In this document: piece after piece, positions 22,551-33,479 of the stretch
How the letters are laid out: every line of letters starts with the position of its first letter
Position numbering within the stretch: position 1 is the stretch's first letter
From: Eucommia ulmoides
Taxonomy: Eukaryota > Streptophyta > Magnoliopsida > Garryales > Eucommiaceae
Assembly: GCA_016647705.1 (NCBI GenBank)
Contig: CM028326.1
Location: 16,245,901-16,309,900, forward strand
Reading direction: 5' to 3'
DNA: 64,000 nt
Program-made: the position numbers and the translations under genes
Notes under the pieces: generated by a model
Seen by the model: the letters and a program-made list of their open reading frames with translations, nothing else
What the model was told of the DNA's origin: nothing
Databases searched by the model: none

Positions 22551-23505
22551 TATAAACATAATAAAGAGTAAAAAAAATTACAATTAAAAAATCCACAAGC
22601 TCATTGTTTTTTAATTTGTGTGAAAATATTGCTAAATAAATTCTAAAATTTCACCAAACAATTTAAAAGAACTATAACTAAATTAAATAGTTTATATATA
22701 AATTGTAAGTAAATTTCATAAATAAAAAATATTTACTTCCCAAAATAATTTTAAATTTGAAAATTAGTATCATTTCTCTTTACATACTAAAAAAATAGTA
22801 ACAAACCATCAAACGAGGACAAATATGTAATTTTATATTTAACATCAAACGAGAGGAGTGTCAGTGATATTTTTCAAATGACGCAGAATATCCTTAGAAG
22901 TTTTCCAAATGATAAGAGACATCATTGAAACTTATGGTTATTTTTATTATAATTAATTATTTATGACTTATCTTTTTCTCACCTTCTCTTTCTCGAACTA
23001 TTTAATAAAATTCTCTCTCCATCCTTTAATTATATATAAAATTTATTAAATTTCATTTGCTCAAAAGACTATTCCAATAATTTTGAATCAAATAATAGAA
23101 ACTATTAAATAATATAAAAAAGATGTATTATATTATTTTAAAACCATTATTTAATTTTTTTTTTGAAAAGCGTTTAAATTTTTTTTTTTTTTTTTCTGAA
23201 ATTAAATATGAGTGATGATATTAATAGCTCTAAAGATTTACATTAACAATTTTTTTTTTGTTATAACTTTATTATTATTTTTTAATATTCAAATTTATTT
23301 TTTCTATATTTTCATAAAATATATGAATTATAAAATTAAAAGATCAATTGTACATATGTCTAACATTCAAATAAATATATAATTTTTTTACTAAAACCGC
23401 ATATGTTTAACATTCAAATAAATATATAATTTTTCTACTAAAATCGCATAATATACGGGTGTAAAACTAGTATTTACTAAATTACAAGTCTTAGAATACA
23501 TAACA
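22551..23505. other. AT-rich sequence with a Helitron-like terminus
   Basis: 22680-22830 resembles one arm of the inverted repeat at 11.7-14.1 kb. ATACGGGTGTAAAACTAG followed by T at 23453-23471 could be the 3' end of another, decayed Helitron family. A 30-bp unit (ATATGTTTAACATTCAAATAA) occurs twice near 23360-23440. No genes seen. Confidence 0.45.
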
Positions 23506-23815
23506 TTTATATATATGCTCACACCGCCCAACATAGGATATGGTACAGTTATTGAAAAGATATGTCACAACGATTATTGTAACATACCAAGAATACTCAC
23601 ACTAAAACAACTCTTTATATATATGCCCACACCTCCCAACATAGGGCAAAATATGTTACAACGATAATTGTAACACACCTAGAATACTTTCACACTAAAA
23701 CAACGCTTTATATATATGCCCACACCTCCCAACATAGGGTAGGGGACAGTTATTGAAAAGACACGTCACAAAGATAATAGTAACATACCTAGAATACTCA
23801 CACTAAAACAACGCT
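23506..23815. repeat. Three tandem copies of a ~108-bp unit at the 3' end of the BAHD gene
   Basis: Units start at 23506, 23614 and 23707, each with TTTATATATATGC(C/T)CACACC. They contain CCCAACATAGG, GTAACA and ACTAAAACAACGC. The middle unit is 93 bp because it lacks about 15 bp. The last unit runs to the stop codon of the gene at 23816, so all three would lie in its 3' untranslated region. Confidence 0.9.
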
Positions 23816-25186
23816 TTAATTAACCTTGAGGCCATCGGAGAAGATGGAGGCAAAAGCATCCATTTGAGGTCTGGGCATGGACAGCCCAACCTCCATATCT
23901 CCTCTCGTGTCTCTGCACTCATTCAGTGACATTGAACCCGTTATATCTATCGACACCACCTCGCTCTTCCGTGGCTTTCCCAACCAGAAATCCATATCGT
24001 ATACCGCGAATTTCGGCGACCCCGCCACCCCCACGATCCGCCGCTGATTCAGTGCCTCGTAATCCGCCACCCACTTCTCCGCATCGTTCAACACTCCGTC
24101 TTTGCTGTGCAGATGCCGGCGAATGGCCTCTCCGATCGTCTCCGCCGCGATTACGAACCCGTCTTGGCTCGCCAGCTGAGACGTCTTCAGTGTGGCGATG
24201 CAGTTGATAAGGCAATTCCCGAAGTAATTTTCCGGCACCGGCGGATTCAGAAGGGACCTACAGTCCGCCCCGAACACGAAGTGCTCCGACTCGTCCGGAT
24301 CTCCCTCTTCCACTGCTGCCCGAGACAAAACCATGCATGACCATACATAACCGCAGGTTACCGTGAAAGTGGACACGTGCTTTAACGACGGGCGTTGGGC
24401 GGTGACCAGCTTTTTGAGTCGCTGAACATCGGGTTGCCCCAGTATAAATGTGGATCGGACCTTGTTTGTGGGCACATATTCGGGTTGTGCCCCTTGGAAT
24501 TTTTTCTTCCCAACTTGGTCCCAAAAAGTTGTATCGAGTTTATTCATGTCATTGATAGCACACCGGTCATAAAATGGGACACAACCGTCTGTTATCAAAT
24601 TCGCTTCTCCATCATTTTTCATAATTGAAGCCCAAGAACGAATAAATCTGGTACATGCATTACCATCAGCAACCACCCGACGAATGGTAAATCCGACACA
24701 AACACCAGAATTCGGAAAAAGTGTGACTTTAATGGCTAAAAGTGGGGCTACTAATTTGCCCGAGGAAAAGGAGACGGGAGGCATTTTGGGCACGAGAGGG
24801 TGAAATTCATCAGCATTTCGTGCATGATTACCCGTCAAATGATTAAAATCTTGACTGGATTCAACAAATGTTAATGAAACCGTATCACCTTCAACATAAA
24901 AAATTTCAGGTTTTCTCGAATTTGATGGGAAAATCAAGCTTCCGGCAAAAGGGAAGTAATGTTTGAGGGTGAGGGAAAGTGAATGTTTGAGCTTAGGAAC
25001 AACTTCATTGATAAAAGCGGGTGTGAAGTCAAAGTAGTCATGAAAGATAATGTGATGAATGAGAGGATGGTGTAAAAATGGTAGGTCGAAAAATGTGAGA
25101 GGGAGGGAGAATTCTGCTGGAGCACCACCCAGAGGTGGTGCAACTCGGTAGTGCCCAAGAACCTTCACCTCCTCGGCGGAAGCCAT
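23816..25186 (-). CDS. BAHD acyltransferase, phenolic-glycoside malonyltransferase-like, catalytic His replaced
   Basis: One uninterrupted 456-codon exon, normal length for the family. BAHD enzymes move an acyl group from acyl-CoA to a hydroxyl in the cytosol. The closest type by memory is the anthocyanin/phenolic glucoside malonyltransferase clade: FPFAGSL near residue 80, YFGNC at 321-325, SEVVSID at 408-414 and SMSLNECRD at 418-426. The HXXXDG motif reads RRVVADG (169-175), with Arg170 where the catalytic His belongs. The DFGWG motif reads DFWLG (399-403). The start ATG at 25186 gives MASAEEVKVLGHYRV, the normal N-terminus, and a TATA box lies ~75 bp upstream. It is either a catalytically dead paralogue kept as an ORF, a recently disabled gene, or a protein with another role. 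It is the only host gene in the window that looks whole. Confidence 0.92.
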   Translation of the reverse strand: MASAEEVKVLGHYRVAPPLGGAPAEFSLPLTFFDLPFLHHPLIHHIIFHDYFDFTPAFINEVVPKLKHSLSLTLKHYFPFAGSLIFPSNSRKPEIFYVEGDTVSLTFVESSQDFNHLTGNHARNADEFHPLVPKMPPVSFSSGKLVAPLLAIKVTLFPNSGVCVGFTIRRVVADGNACTRFIRSWASIMKNDGEANLITDGCVPFYDRCAINDMNKLDTTFWDQVGKKKFQGAQPEYVPTNKVRSTFILGQPDVQRLKKLVTAQRPSLKHVSTFTVTCGYVWSCMVLSRAAVEEGDPDESEHFVFGADCRSLLNPPVPENYFGNCLINCIATLKTSQLASQDGFVIAAETIGEAIRRHLHSKDGVLNDAEKWVADYEALNQRRIVGVAGSPKFAVYDMDFWLGKPRKSEVVSIDITGSMSLNECRDTRGDMEVGLSMPRPQMDAFASIFSDGLKVN

Positions 25187-25261
25187 GGAAACACTACACG
25201 ATTACAACAAGGACGAAGAAAAGTGTGACATGTAATACTGGTGGTGCAAAGCCCATGTGTC

Positions 25262-25271
25262 TTTTTATAAG
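25262..25271 (-). promoter_or_regulatory. TATA box of the BAHD gene
   Basis: Reads TTATAAAAAG on the minus strand, about 75 bp upstream of the start codon. This spacing is right for a plant promoter with a ~45-bp leader. Confidence 0.6.
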
Positions 25272-25436
25272 CTTTTTTGGCAATGGAAAATCTAGATATG
25301 TGTGCTAATAATAACAATTAAGGCTTGCTTATTAAAGCCCAAAACCTACCACCAGTCTCCGAAAATTGAAGCCCAAAACCTACCACCGGGGTGCAATAAG
25401 TGAGTGGGGTGTCAAATATCACATCATGGCAAATTT

Positions 25437-25485
25437 ACAAATTTGGACATCCAATTTGTTCACAAATTTGGAAATCCAATTTGTG
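25437..25485. repeat. Two adjacent imperfect palindromes upstream of the BAHD promoter
   Basis: 25437-25459 (ACAAATTTGG..CCAATTTGT) and 25461-25485 (CACAAATTTGG..CCAATTTGTG) are near-identical palindromes placed head to tail, ~165-225 bp upstream of the TATA box. Function unknown. Confidence 0.75.
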
Positions 25486-25544
25486 ACACGTTTTATGTTG
25501 CCCTCCAACTACAGATCCCGATAACATGGTCCTCTAATTCTTTA

Positions 25545-25740
25545 TAAAAAATTTAAAGAGAAAAATACCATATAGTACAGTTAAAAGGTTCAAATTACAG
25601 GATGGTCCCACAAGTTTTATTTTGCACTGAATGGTCCTATGGTATGCGACACTTATTACCAAATAGTCCTTTTTTTTAAATTGGACTTTTTTGTTTGATA
25701 GTTTTGCCCTTCTGTATATATAAGGCAATTTTCAAATTAT
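25545..25740 (+). repeat. Left terminal region of MULE B
   Basis: Contains GAATGGTCCTA, CTTATTACCAAATAGTCC, ATTGGAC and GATAGTTTTGCCC, words shared in the same order with the left end of MULE A at about 14800-14920. Part of it is mirrored near 45930-46010. Confidence 0.55.
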
Positions 25741-26159
25741 GGAATGTACTAAAAGAGTTTCCATAAGATATCCTTTGAGTTCGTGGAAGATTTCACATAT
25801 TTTGTTTCGACGAATATTTTTGATTCTTCACATCAAGATTTTTGATAGACGAGTTTATTTGGATCAAGTTTTTTACAGTACGAACAAGGATTCAATCTTA
25901 AATATTCTTTTTAACAAGAACGAAGGAGAAGCAATTGAATGTAAGTTATTTGATTTGTTCAGTATGTGTTGTTTTGATTTTTTTTTTTGGTATGAGTTTC
26001 GATAATGCAGTAAATCGATTTAATTTTGAGTAGATCTAATTGATATGCTTTTATGAAGAACTTATTAAAGCTTAATTATAAGCGTAGGTCTAATTTGATT
26101 ACTTGATTCAATCATTTTTTTGGATCGTTTTGTGTTGTAGCATAATGATGAGTTTTTTG

Positions 26160-26785
26160 AATAATACTTGTGGATTTTTCAAAGATTCTAATGGTGTGCA
26201 TTAAGATTTTTTTTTTAATTTGATTTTGCAATAATGTGATGTTGAATATAACATGATATTTATTTTTTCAATGTGATGTGTTAATTTTTGAAAAGAGATT
26301 TGTAGATGTTGTTTTTGTTTTTTTATACTAATTTGTAATGTTGAATATGACATTATGTTATTTTTAAGGTACGTTTTAGTAGAATACTTGTGAATTTTTC
26401 AAGATTCTAATGGCGTAGATCAAGTTTTTTGAATTTCAATTTTGCAAATAATATGATGTTGAATATAACATGCTGCTATTTTTTCAATATGATGCTTTTA
26501 ATTTTGGAAGAGTTTGTAGATGCTGTTTTTTGTGTGTCTTTATGATAATATGTGATATTGAATATAACATCATGTTATTTTCAACATACGTTTTTATTAA
26601 AATTCTTGTGGATTTTTTAAGATTCTAATGGCGTGGATCAAGATTTGCAATAATGTGATGTTGACTATAACATGATGTTATTTTTTCAATGTGATGTGTT
26701 AAATTTGGAAAGAGTTTGTAGTTGCTGTGTGTTTTATGATAATATGTGATGTTGAATATAACATCATGTTATTTTCAACAGTGAT
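26160..26785 (+). repeat. Nearly three ~220-bp tandem repeats upstream of the MULE B transposase
   Basis: Units begin near 26160, 26380 and 26601, each with ACTTGTGGATTTTTCAA, AAGATTCTAATGG and two copies of TGTTGAATATAACAT. The last unit is partial and runs into the start of the transposase frame at 26793. Confidence 0.8.
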
Positions 26786-26792
26786 ATTGAGA

Positions 26793-29020
26793 ATGTTAAA
26801 AACAGTTACTGCAATGTGCAAGTATGGTGGTGTTACAGCAGTTCTACGTCTTGACGAGAAAAGTTCAATAGGAACTGTTGCTGAAAGAATAGTGGAAAGA
26901 TGGCCACAAATGTCTGACAACAAGTTTTCCATGATATATGCTCTCACAGGGCACCCAAAATGCGTATTATCAGGCCAAAATGATTACTTAGAAATGTTTT
27001 TTCTTGCTGGCCATATGAATGTTAGTATTTTGGAAATTAATGTGGTGAGGACGGACAGTGATGAGGTGGGATCTAGCCATGCATCATCATCTGCGATTAT
27101 ACCTTCTAGAACTATTTCAAGTGGAGATATAGATGATGAATTGGATTATATAGGAAGTTATGGTACAATATTGGGAAAGAATGATAATAAACTAGTATTA
27201 TCGGCTGAATGGGCAAAGGGGATACAAGAGGAAGGTCAGAAATTTAGAGGTGGAACAAATGAGTTTAGGATGGTCCTTAGAAAATATGCAATAGAGGTGG
27301 GATTTAATTTTCATTTCTTGAAAAATGATAAGACGCATATAACAACAGCATGTTCGTTATGAGAGTCAAAGGGTGGTCCGTGGTTTGTCCATGGAAGGGT
27401 GAATCCTGAAAAATGGATTCTTTTACATATATGATTTGATAAATGATCATACATGTGGTGCTGCATTCTGGACATTGAAGAACAAAAAGATGAGGTCGGA
27501 TGTTATATCTAGTTGTTTAATTGATGAGATTCGTGAAAATTCGGAAACAAAATCTATTGAAGTTGTTCTAAGCTTTAAAAAACAATATGGTCTCGAGATA
27601 ACATACCGTCATGCGTGGCTTGCTATGGAGAAGGCTAGAAATAATGTATTTGGAGACCATTCATCTGCGTATGATCAATTACGATGGTACGTTGCAACAT
27701 GTATGACGACAAATCCCGACAGTCATCTTTTGTTGGATTATGACGCAGCCACTGGGCATTTCAAATGTATCTTTGTGGCATTTTATGCAAGCATATTTGG
27801 GTTCAATTACTGTAGACCTTTGATATTTTTAGATGGAACTTTTCTAACGGGGTGATATAAGGGAACTTTATTGGTTGCATGCACAAAGGACGACAATTGA
27901 GGTAAAATAATGAGCTATTTTATATCATGTTATATTCAACATACAGTATGTTATATTCAACATAATTTTTCTGTTTGACAGGAATGTTCCCAATTGCGTT
28001 TGCTATTGTTGATGCGGAGAATGACGATAATTGGGAGTGGTTTCTTTTGGATTTAAAAAAAATTATAGATCCAAGTCGGGTAAATTACCTTTATATCGGA
28101 CTGCCATAATGGAATTATAGAAGGAATACGTAAGGTGTTTCTAAATTATTACTATGGTTTTTGCTTGGTTAATTTGAAAATGAATTTAAGGGCAGCAATG
28201 TCTGGAAAAAATACAGGGTGGAAAGAGTCAATAATCCACATGCTAAATGACATAGCATATGCACACAATATAGATGTGTACATGATGTTACATGATCAAA
28301 TAATGGTAGAGGGTGGTAAAAAAGTATAGAGGTTCATGAATGAGTTATCTCCCTTGAATTTTAGTAATGTATTTTTTAGGGGAAAACGTTATGGGGAGAT
28401 GTCGTCAAATTTGGTGGAGTAATTTAATTCTTGGATAACGGGTTATCGGCATTTGCCAACGATTTTATTGATTGATAAGATTAGTGTTCGATAGATGGAA
28501 GTGATGATGGAGATGAGAGAATTTGCTGAACAAATGAAGGGCGAGATAACACCGTATTGGGAAATTTTTTTCGATGAAATGATAAGTGAATGAAGGAAGT
28601 GGAATGTAAGTCTTTTAGGGAATGGTGTTTTTGAAGTAAGTTCATCTCCATCGATGTTGGTGAACACGATAGAGAGGACATGTTCTTACTGCCAATGGGA
28701 GTTAAAGGGATTTCTGTGTGTGCATGCAAGCACCTCATTACAACGCCGTGGGTGTCCTATATATTCATACATTGAGGATTATTTCCACACAACATTCTAT
28801 CGAGATACGTATTCAAAATGTATATATCCAGTACCAACAATGGAACGACTGATATATTCCAATAATGAAACAATAATAATTCCTCCGATGACAAAAAGAC
28901 AACCTGGACGACCTAGAAAAGTAAGAATTCTGTCAAGAGGAGAGATAAAAAAAAAAATGTGGGAGGTGTGGGAAATATGGACGCCACAATAGGAAAACTT
29001 GCAAGGCTGTTTTGACTTAA
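26793..29020 (+). pseudogene. MULE transposase (MuDR-like), decayed
   Basis: Recognisable in order: an N-terminal domain (MCKYGGVTAVLRLDEKSS...), a MuDR DNA-binding region (FRMVLRKYAIEVGFNFHF, then GRVNPEKW), the DDE core with first Asp in RPLIFLDGTFL, MFPIAFAIVDAENDDNWEWF, second Asp in DCHNGIIEGIRKVF and Glu before FNSWITGYRHLPT, a SWIM zinc finger (CSYC...FLCVHA), and a C-terminal zinc knuckle CGRCGKYGRHNRKTC. An 80-bp intron (27902-27981, GT..AG) holds two copies of the element's word. There are at least six in-frame stops and two frame changes (one near 28095, one before the zinc knuckle), so it is dead. In the family this enzyme cuts and moves the element. Confidence 0.9.
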
Positions 29021-29329
29021 AAGATTTGTGTTTTTTCACATGAATTTTTGTGTTTTTACAATTTTTTTAGATTACATTTTTCTGATTTCATCTGTTTCAT
29101 TTTTTTTGTAAAAGTAACATATTGATGCATTAATTTTGATAATTCTATTTGATTTCCAAGATATTCACATACCCATGTTATATTCAACACAGTATTGTTA
29201 TATTCAACACTATGTCTAACAGATTCATTAATCAATTGAAATGTGGTAGTGTTATACTAAACATCATTTTTGTATATATCATTTTTGAATATCCACAAAA
29301 ACAAAAAGCATGTGGTACTTGTATTGTAG

Positions 29330-29333
29330 GCCA

Positions 29334-29362
<29 letters not shown>
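29330..29362 (+). repeat. Poly-A run
   Basis: About 30 A between the transposase and the Ulp1-like gene, both of which end near here (convergent 3' ends). Confidence 0.8.
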
Positions 29363-29364
<2 letters not shown>

Positions 29365-30348
29365 AAACATTGTAAGAATTTTTGGTCTTCATTGTTCGGG
29401 TTTTTGATTACATGCCAAATATGAGTCATAAGTCCAAGTCCTGGCGCTATCATTCAAAAAACCACGAACAATTCTTGCTCTTTTGGATCTATATTCTAAA
29501 ATGTCCATGTCTGTATTGATTTGTAACCCATTGCATATTTGTGTCATGATATGGATCACTACTATTCCGCAATCCACCCTGCCAATATTTTTTTAGAATA
29601 TCATTAGGATTGATCTATATAATAGTAATAACTTTGATAGGATGAAGACAATGTTCATTGCTTAGATATTCCTTGATTAGGGATATCTTTCATGTTAACG
29701 ACATTTGGCAGTTTTGATGTTGATGCAATGATTTTTAGTTTTTTTTTTTTTTTTTTTTCCAGAACACATGAACATATTTTGCCTACATTTTTTTATGGAT
29801 TAGGGGGCACAGACTGTCAGATGAATGATTTTTTTAAAAACATGATAACAAACATAAACATATCATTGTGGTGATTACAACTATGATTACATGTTGAATA
29901 TAACATGATGTCATGTTATATTAAAGATAAGATTTTATCTTTTATATACTAAAAGTTAATCATATTGAATATAACATGATTTTGGTGTTATATTCAATAT
30001 GATATGCTTCTTAATGACTGAAATAGAGATTGCTTATAAAAAGGAACAAAGAATATGAATGAAAAATCAAATAACAAAGAATTTTATGAGTAAGTGTTAC
30101 CATTCGCTTTGTATTTTCATAGAACCGATCCACCATACCAGGGCCCCTCAAGTTTATCGAGTTGTAGTGTTTCCAAATATCCTCATCTCGATCATAGACC
30201 AACAATGTCCAGTGACAGTTGGAAGTAGTTGACCCTTGTGTGTTTATGGGGAAGTGGATAAACATTGCTCCACTAGAAAATGGTGAAATGATGTTTGGTT
30301 CAAGTACTTATCTCAAGAAGTCAGTGTCATTTGTTTCCACCCATGTCT

Positions 30349-30350
<2 letters not shown>

Positions 30351-30424
<74 letters not shown>
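30351..30424. repeat. (TA)n microsatellite, ~37 units
   Basis: Perfect AT alternation inside an intron of the MULE B Ulp1-like gene. Confidence 0.95.
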
Positions 30425-30427
<3 letters not shown>

Positions 30428-31969
30428 TTAGGGGATTAAAAAGTGTGTAAGTTAGATGAGTAGCAATTTTGAAAATAATGAAAAATTACAAGTTATAACT
30501 TACCCAATAAGCACTGTTTACAAACACAGACCGTGCTTGATGATCAATGCCCAATGATTTTATTTGCTGAGTTAGGTTTTCTTGATCATTTTACAGCATT
30601 TCAGTGCAGGCATTTATAATATGTGGAAAAATCATATTTGGGGGGGGTTATATATATGTGTTGAATATAACACATGATATATTTTTGTGAGCAAATTAAT
30701 ATAACAATTTTGTTTTATGAAAAAAAATTGGTAAAATGCTTACGAAATTTGTTCTTTGTCTTTCGGCAAGGACTTCAATGAAATCAACTATTGAAACTTG
30801 TGCCATTATCCACTCTCTGCCCCAAACATATGCGTTGTTATTTTTTCAAGAAAGTGTAAGAATAACAAATTTTGGTGTAATAAGTAACATATATTTTCTA
30901 TGCAATAAATAGGTCATGTACCTTGAACCTTCTGTTTCCAATATGAAAAGAATTTTATTCCAATCATCTTCGCCAATGTACATCCCAACAAGACAGTATC
31001 TTGGGTGCAATATTTCATTATTACCTTTTTTAGTGATAGAAACGGGCATAGGGACAGGGCGTGGCATAGTTTCAGCGATGTGAGTTGATGTAACATCAGC
31101 AAGATAAGGTAACTGAATTGGCAAAGGTTGACGTGCAGCACGGGTGCTTCTTCGCTTAATTGGACGCTCATATTCATGTATCGAGTTGCCCTTACCTTTC
31201 ACTAGCCTTCATTTGGCTTTCACCTCTTTAGCAATTGAACTAGGTGCTACAGGGTTACACATAGAGCGTGTAACCCTTTTGGGGGAGAGGGGGGGTGGCA
31301 TAGATGGCTATAGTGAAGTTGTGTCTTCCGAAAGCCATGTTATCTTCTCTTGTTGCTGCTCAATAACCTTATCTTTGTCAAGCATCTCCATCTGATAAAA
31401 TTCACTGACGTATTCAACTGTTTCATCGTGTTTGGATTTGAGTTCTTTAGTTTGAGTAACTGAATGCACACAAGTTTCTATCAAGTGCTCTTCGAGCTTC
31501 TTTTTCTCTGCAACAAGTCTTTCTACTTGAGTCACAACATGGACTCTAGTCTCCAACAGAATGTCATCAAGATGCTTTCCTTCAGCATTTAATTCACGAA
31601 TAACTCCTTCTAATCTTTTAATTTTCTTTTTCATCTTCTTTCGTAGCTCCATTTTTTTTTCTCTTTTGCACATGTTAATTTGCGTTTTAGCCTTTCATTT
31701 TCTGCCATCAACACCTCCACATTTGTTTGTGGAGGAACATCCTCCTCAAAATCTTCACTAATTTGTAGGTCAAAAGATGGGAAGTCATCTATTTTCCCTT
31801 TGCCCTTACCGACTGGCTCAACATCCCTTTTCTTTTTACCCTTACCGATGGGATTTTCATCATCATCAACTTCCTCTATAATAATCCCCTTCTTCGTTTG
31901 TCCAAGTTTTTCTTCCAATTCACCAACATAAATCTAGGAAACAAGAGACATTGAGTTTTTACACAACAC

Positions 31970-32230
31970 AATTTAATGTTGAACATAACACAGTTTGATG
32001 TTGAATAGAACACAATAGTTATTGACATTGTTTATATAGAAGTAACATATCAAAGTTTTACTAGTTGATGTTGAATATAACACAACAATTTGATGATGAA
32101 CATAACACAATTTGATGTTGAATATAACACGACACATATTGACATGTTTTAAATAGAACTAGTATAACAAATTTTTTGGCTAGTTTGATGTTGAATATAA
32201 CACAATTTGGTGTTGAATATTACATAACAC
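31970..32230 (+). repeat. Direct copies of the TTGATGTTGAATATAACACAA word in an intron
   Basis: Seven or eight copies, all in the same orientation, lie between the coiled-coil exon and the WLCEHT exon of the MULE B gene. The same intron in MULE A carries hairpin pairs instead. Confidence 0.8.
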
Positions 32231-33479
32231 ATATTGACATGTCTTATATAGCAGTAATATAAGCAAATTCTGAATACCTCTTCACGTTTAAGGTCAGATA
32301 ACTTTCATTTGCTCATTATAGTGGTAAGCTGTACCATATCCCATGTCGCCCACCTTGGCTGAAAGTTGCTACGGTATGTGATTGAGTGGTTAATCAATGT
32401 TGTGTGCTCACAAAGCCAAATCTGATTTGAAATAAAATGAGTAGGAGGAAGACAAATTCTATATAGAGAGAAATCTGACATCAATAAGTAGGAAACAAAC
32501 CAACCTGTAATGCAATAGCACACCCTATGATTGATGATGGATTTTGGTAACCCCTTTCAAATGATGACATCAGCATGCTATGTATTTTCTTATCCCAAGC
32601 AAATTTAGACATCGACTCAATGTTGTATACCAATATTAGATCAGATACACGACAGGCTTGTCCTTTATTTGCTAGGAAACATGTTGTTAGAAGGTGGATG
32701 TATATAACACGCACAACGTCTTCATAGTCATCTTTCATGTTTCCTAGAATAGCTTCTTTAATCTTTGTTTTGATCTCTACAACACTCAATTTGTTGTTTT
32801 TGATTCCTTGACGGGTTAGAAAAGAACTTTATCCTGTGTTGCATACTTAGAGGCAATTTGCCCAGTACCTGATTTCAACCCAAATAACTGTTGGACATCG
32901 CTGACTTGAAATTAGACAAACGAATTGCCAAGTTTGAAGGCTTTCTTTGCAGGGTTGTAGGATTCGATGATAGATGTGATGACGTAGTCTAATTTGTAAA
33001 AGTTATCAGGACTCATTAATGGACTGATTAGTGCAATTATGGTTGGCTAAAATAGAGTTTTTGCTAATAAGATTTTGTGGGCGTCATTCAAACAAATCGT
33101 TGCAAGGAACCAATATGTTTTGAAAATGTTTAACCTGTATCGAATCGTTCCTTCACCTTTAACCCCACGGTGCACTGAAATAGATTATCAACTTAAAAAC
33201 TAATATTGATAGTGAAAATTCCAAAAGTTGGATAGTAGGAAGGGGTTTTGAAAGTGCAATACCAAGTGAGGACACCGGAGTTGGTCGCAATGCAAGTTTA
33301 CCCATTGTTTCTGAACGTCTTTCAGGTTTTGATGGTGAAGCAATATCATAGTATTCTGACTCTAGGTGTGCCTAAACAAGAAAATCATAACATGTGATGT
33401 TATTTATTTGAATTTTTTTATGGATTCTTTAGGACAATTTCTTTTTTTTTACCTTTAGGTTGCAAGAAAAATAGTCTGC

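Noticed and set aside
23926-24340. Open frames on the strand opposite the BAHD gene
   Set aside because: They are antisense shadows of a GC-rich coding exon.
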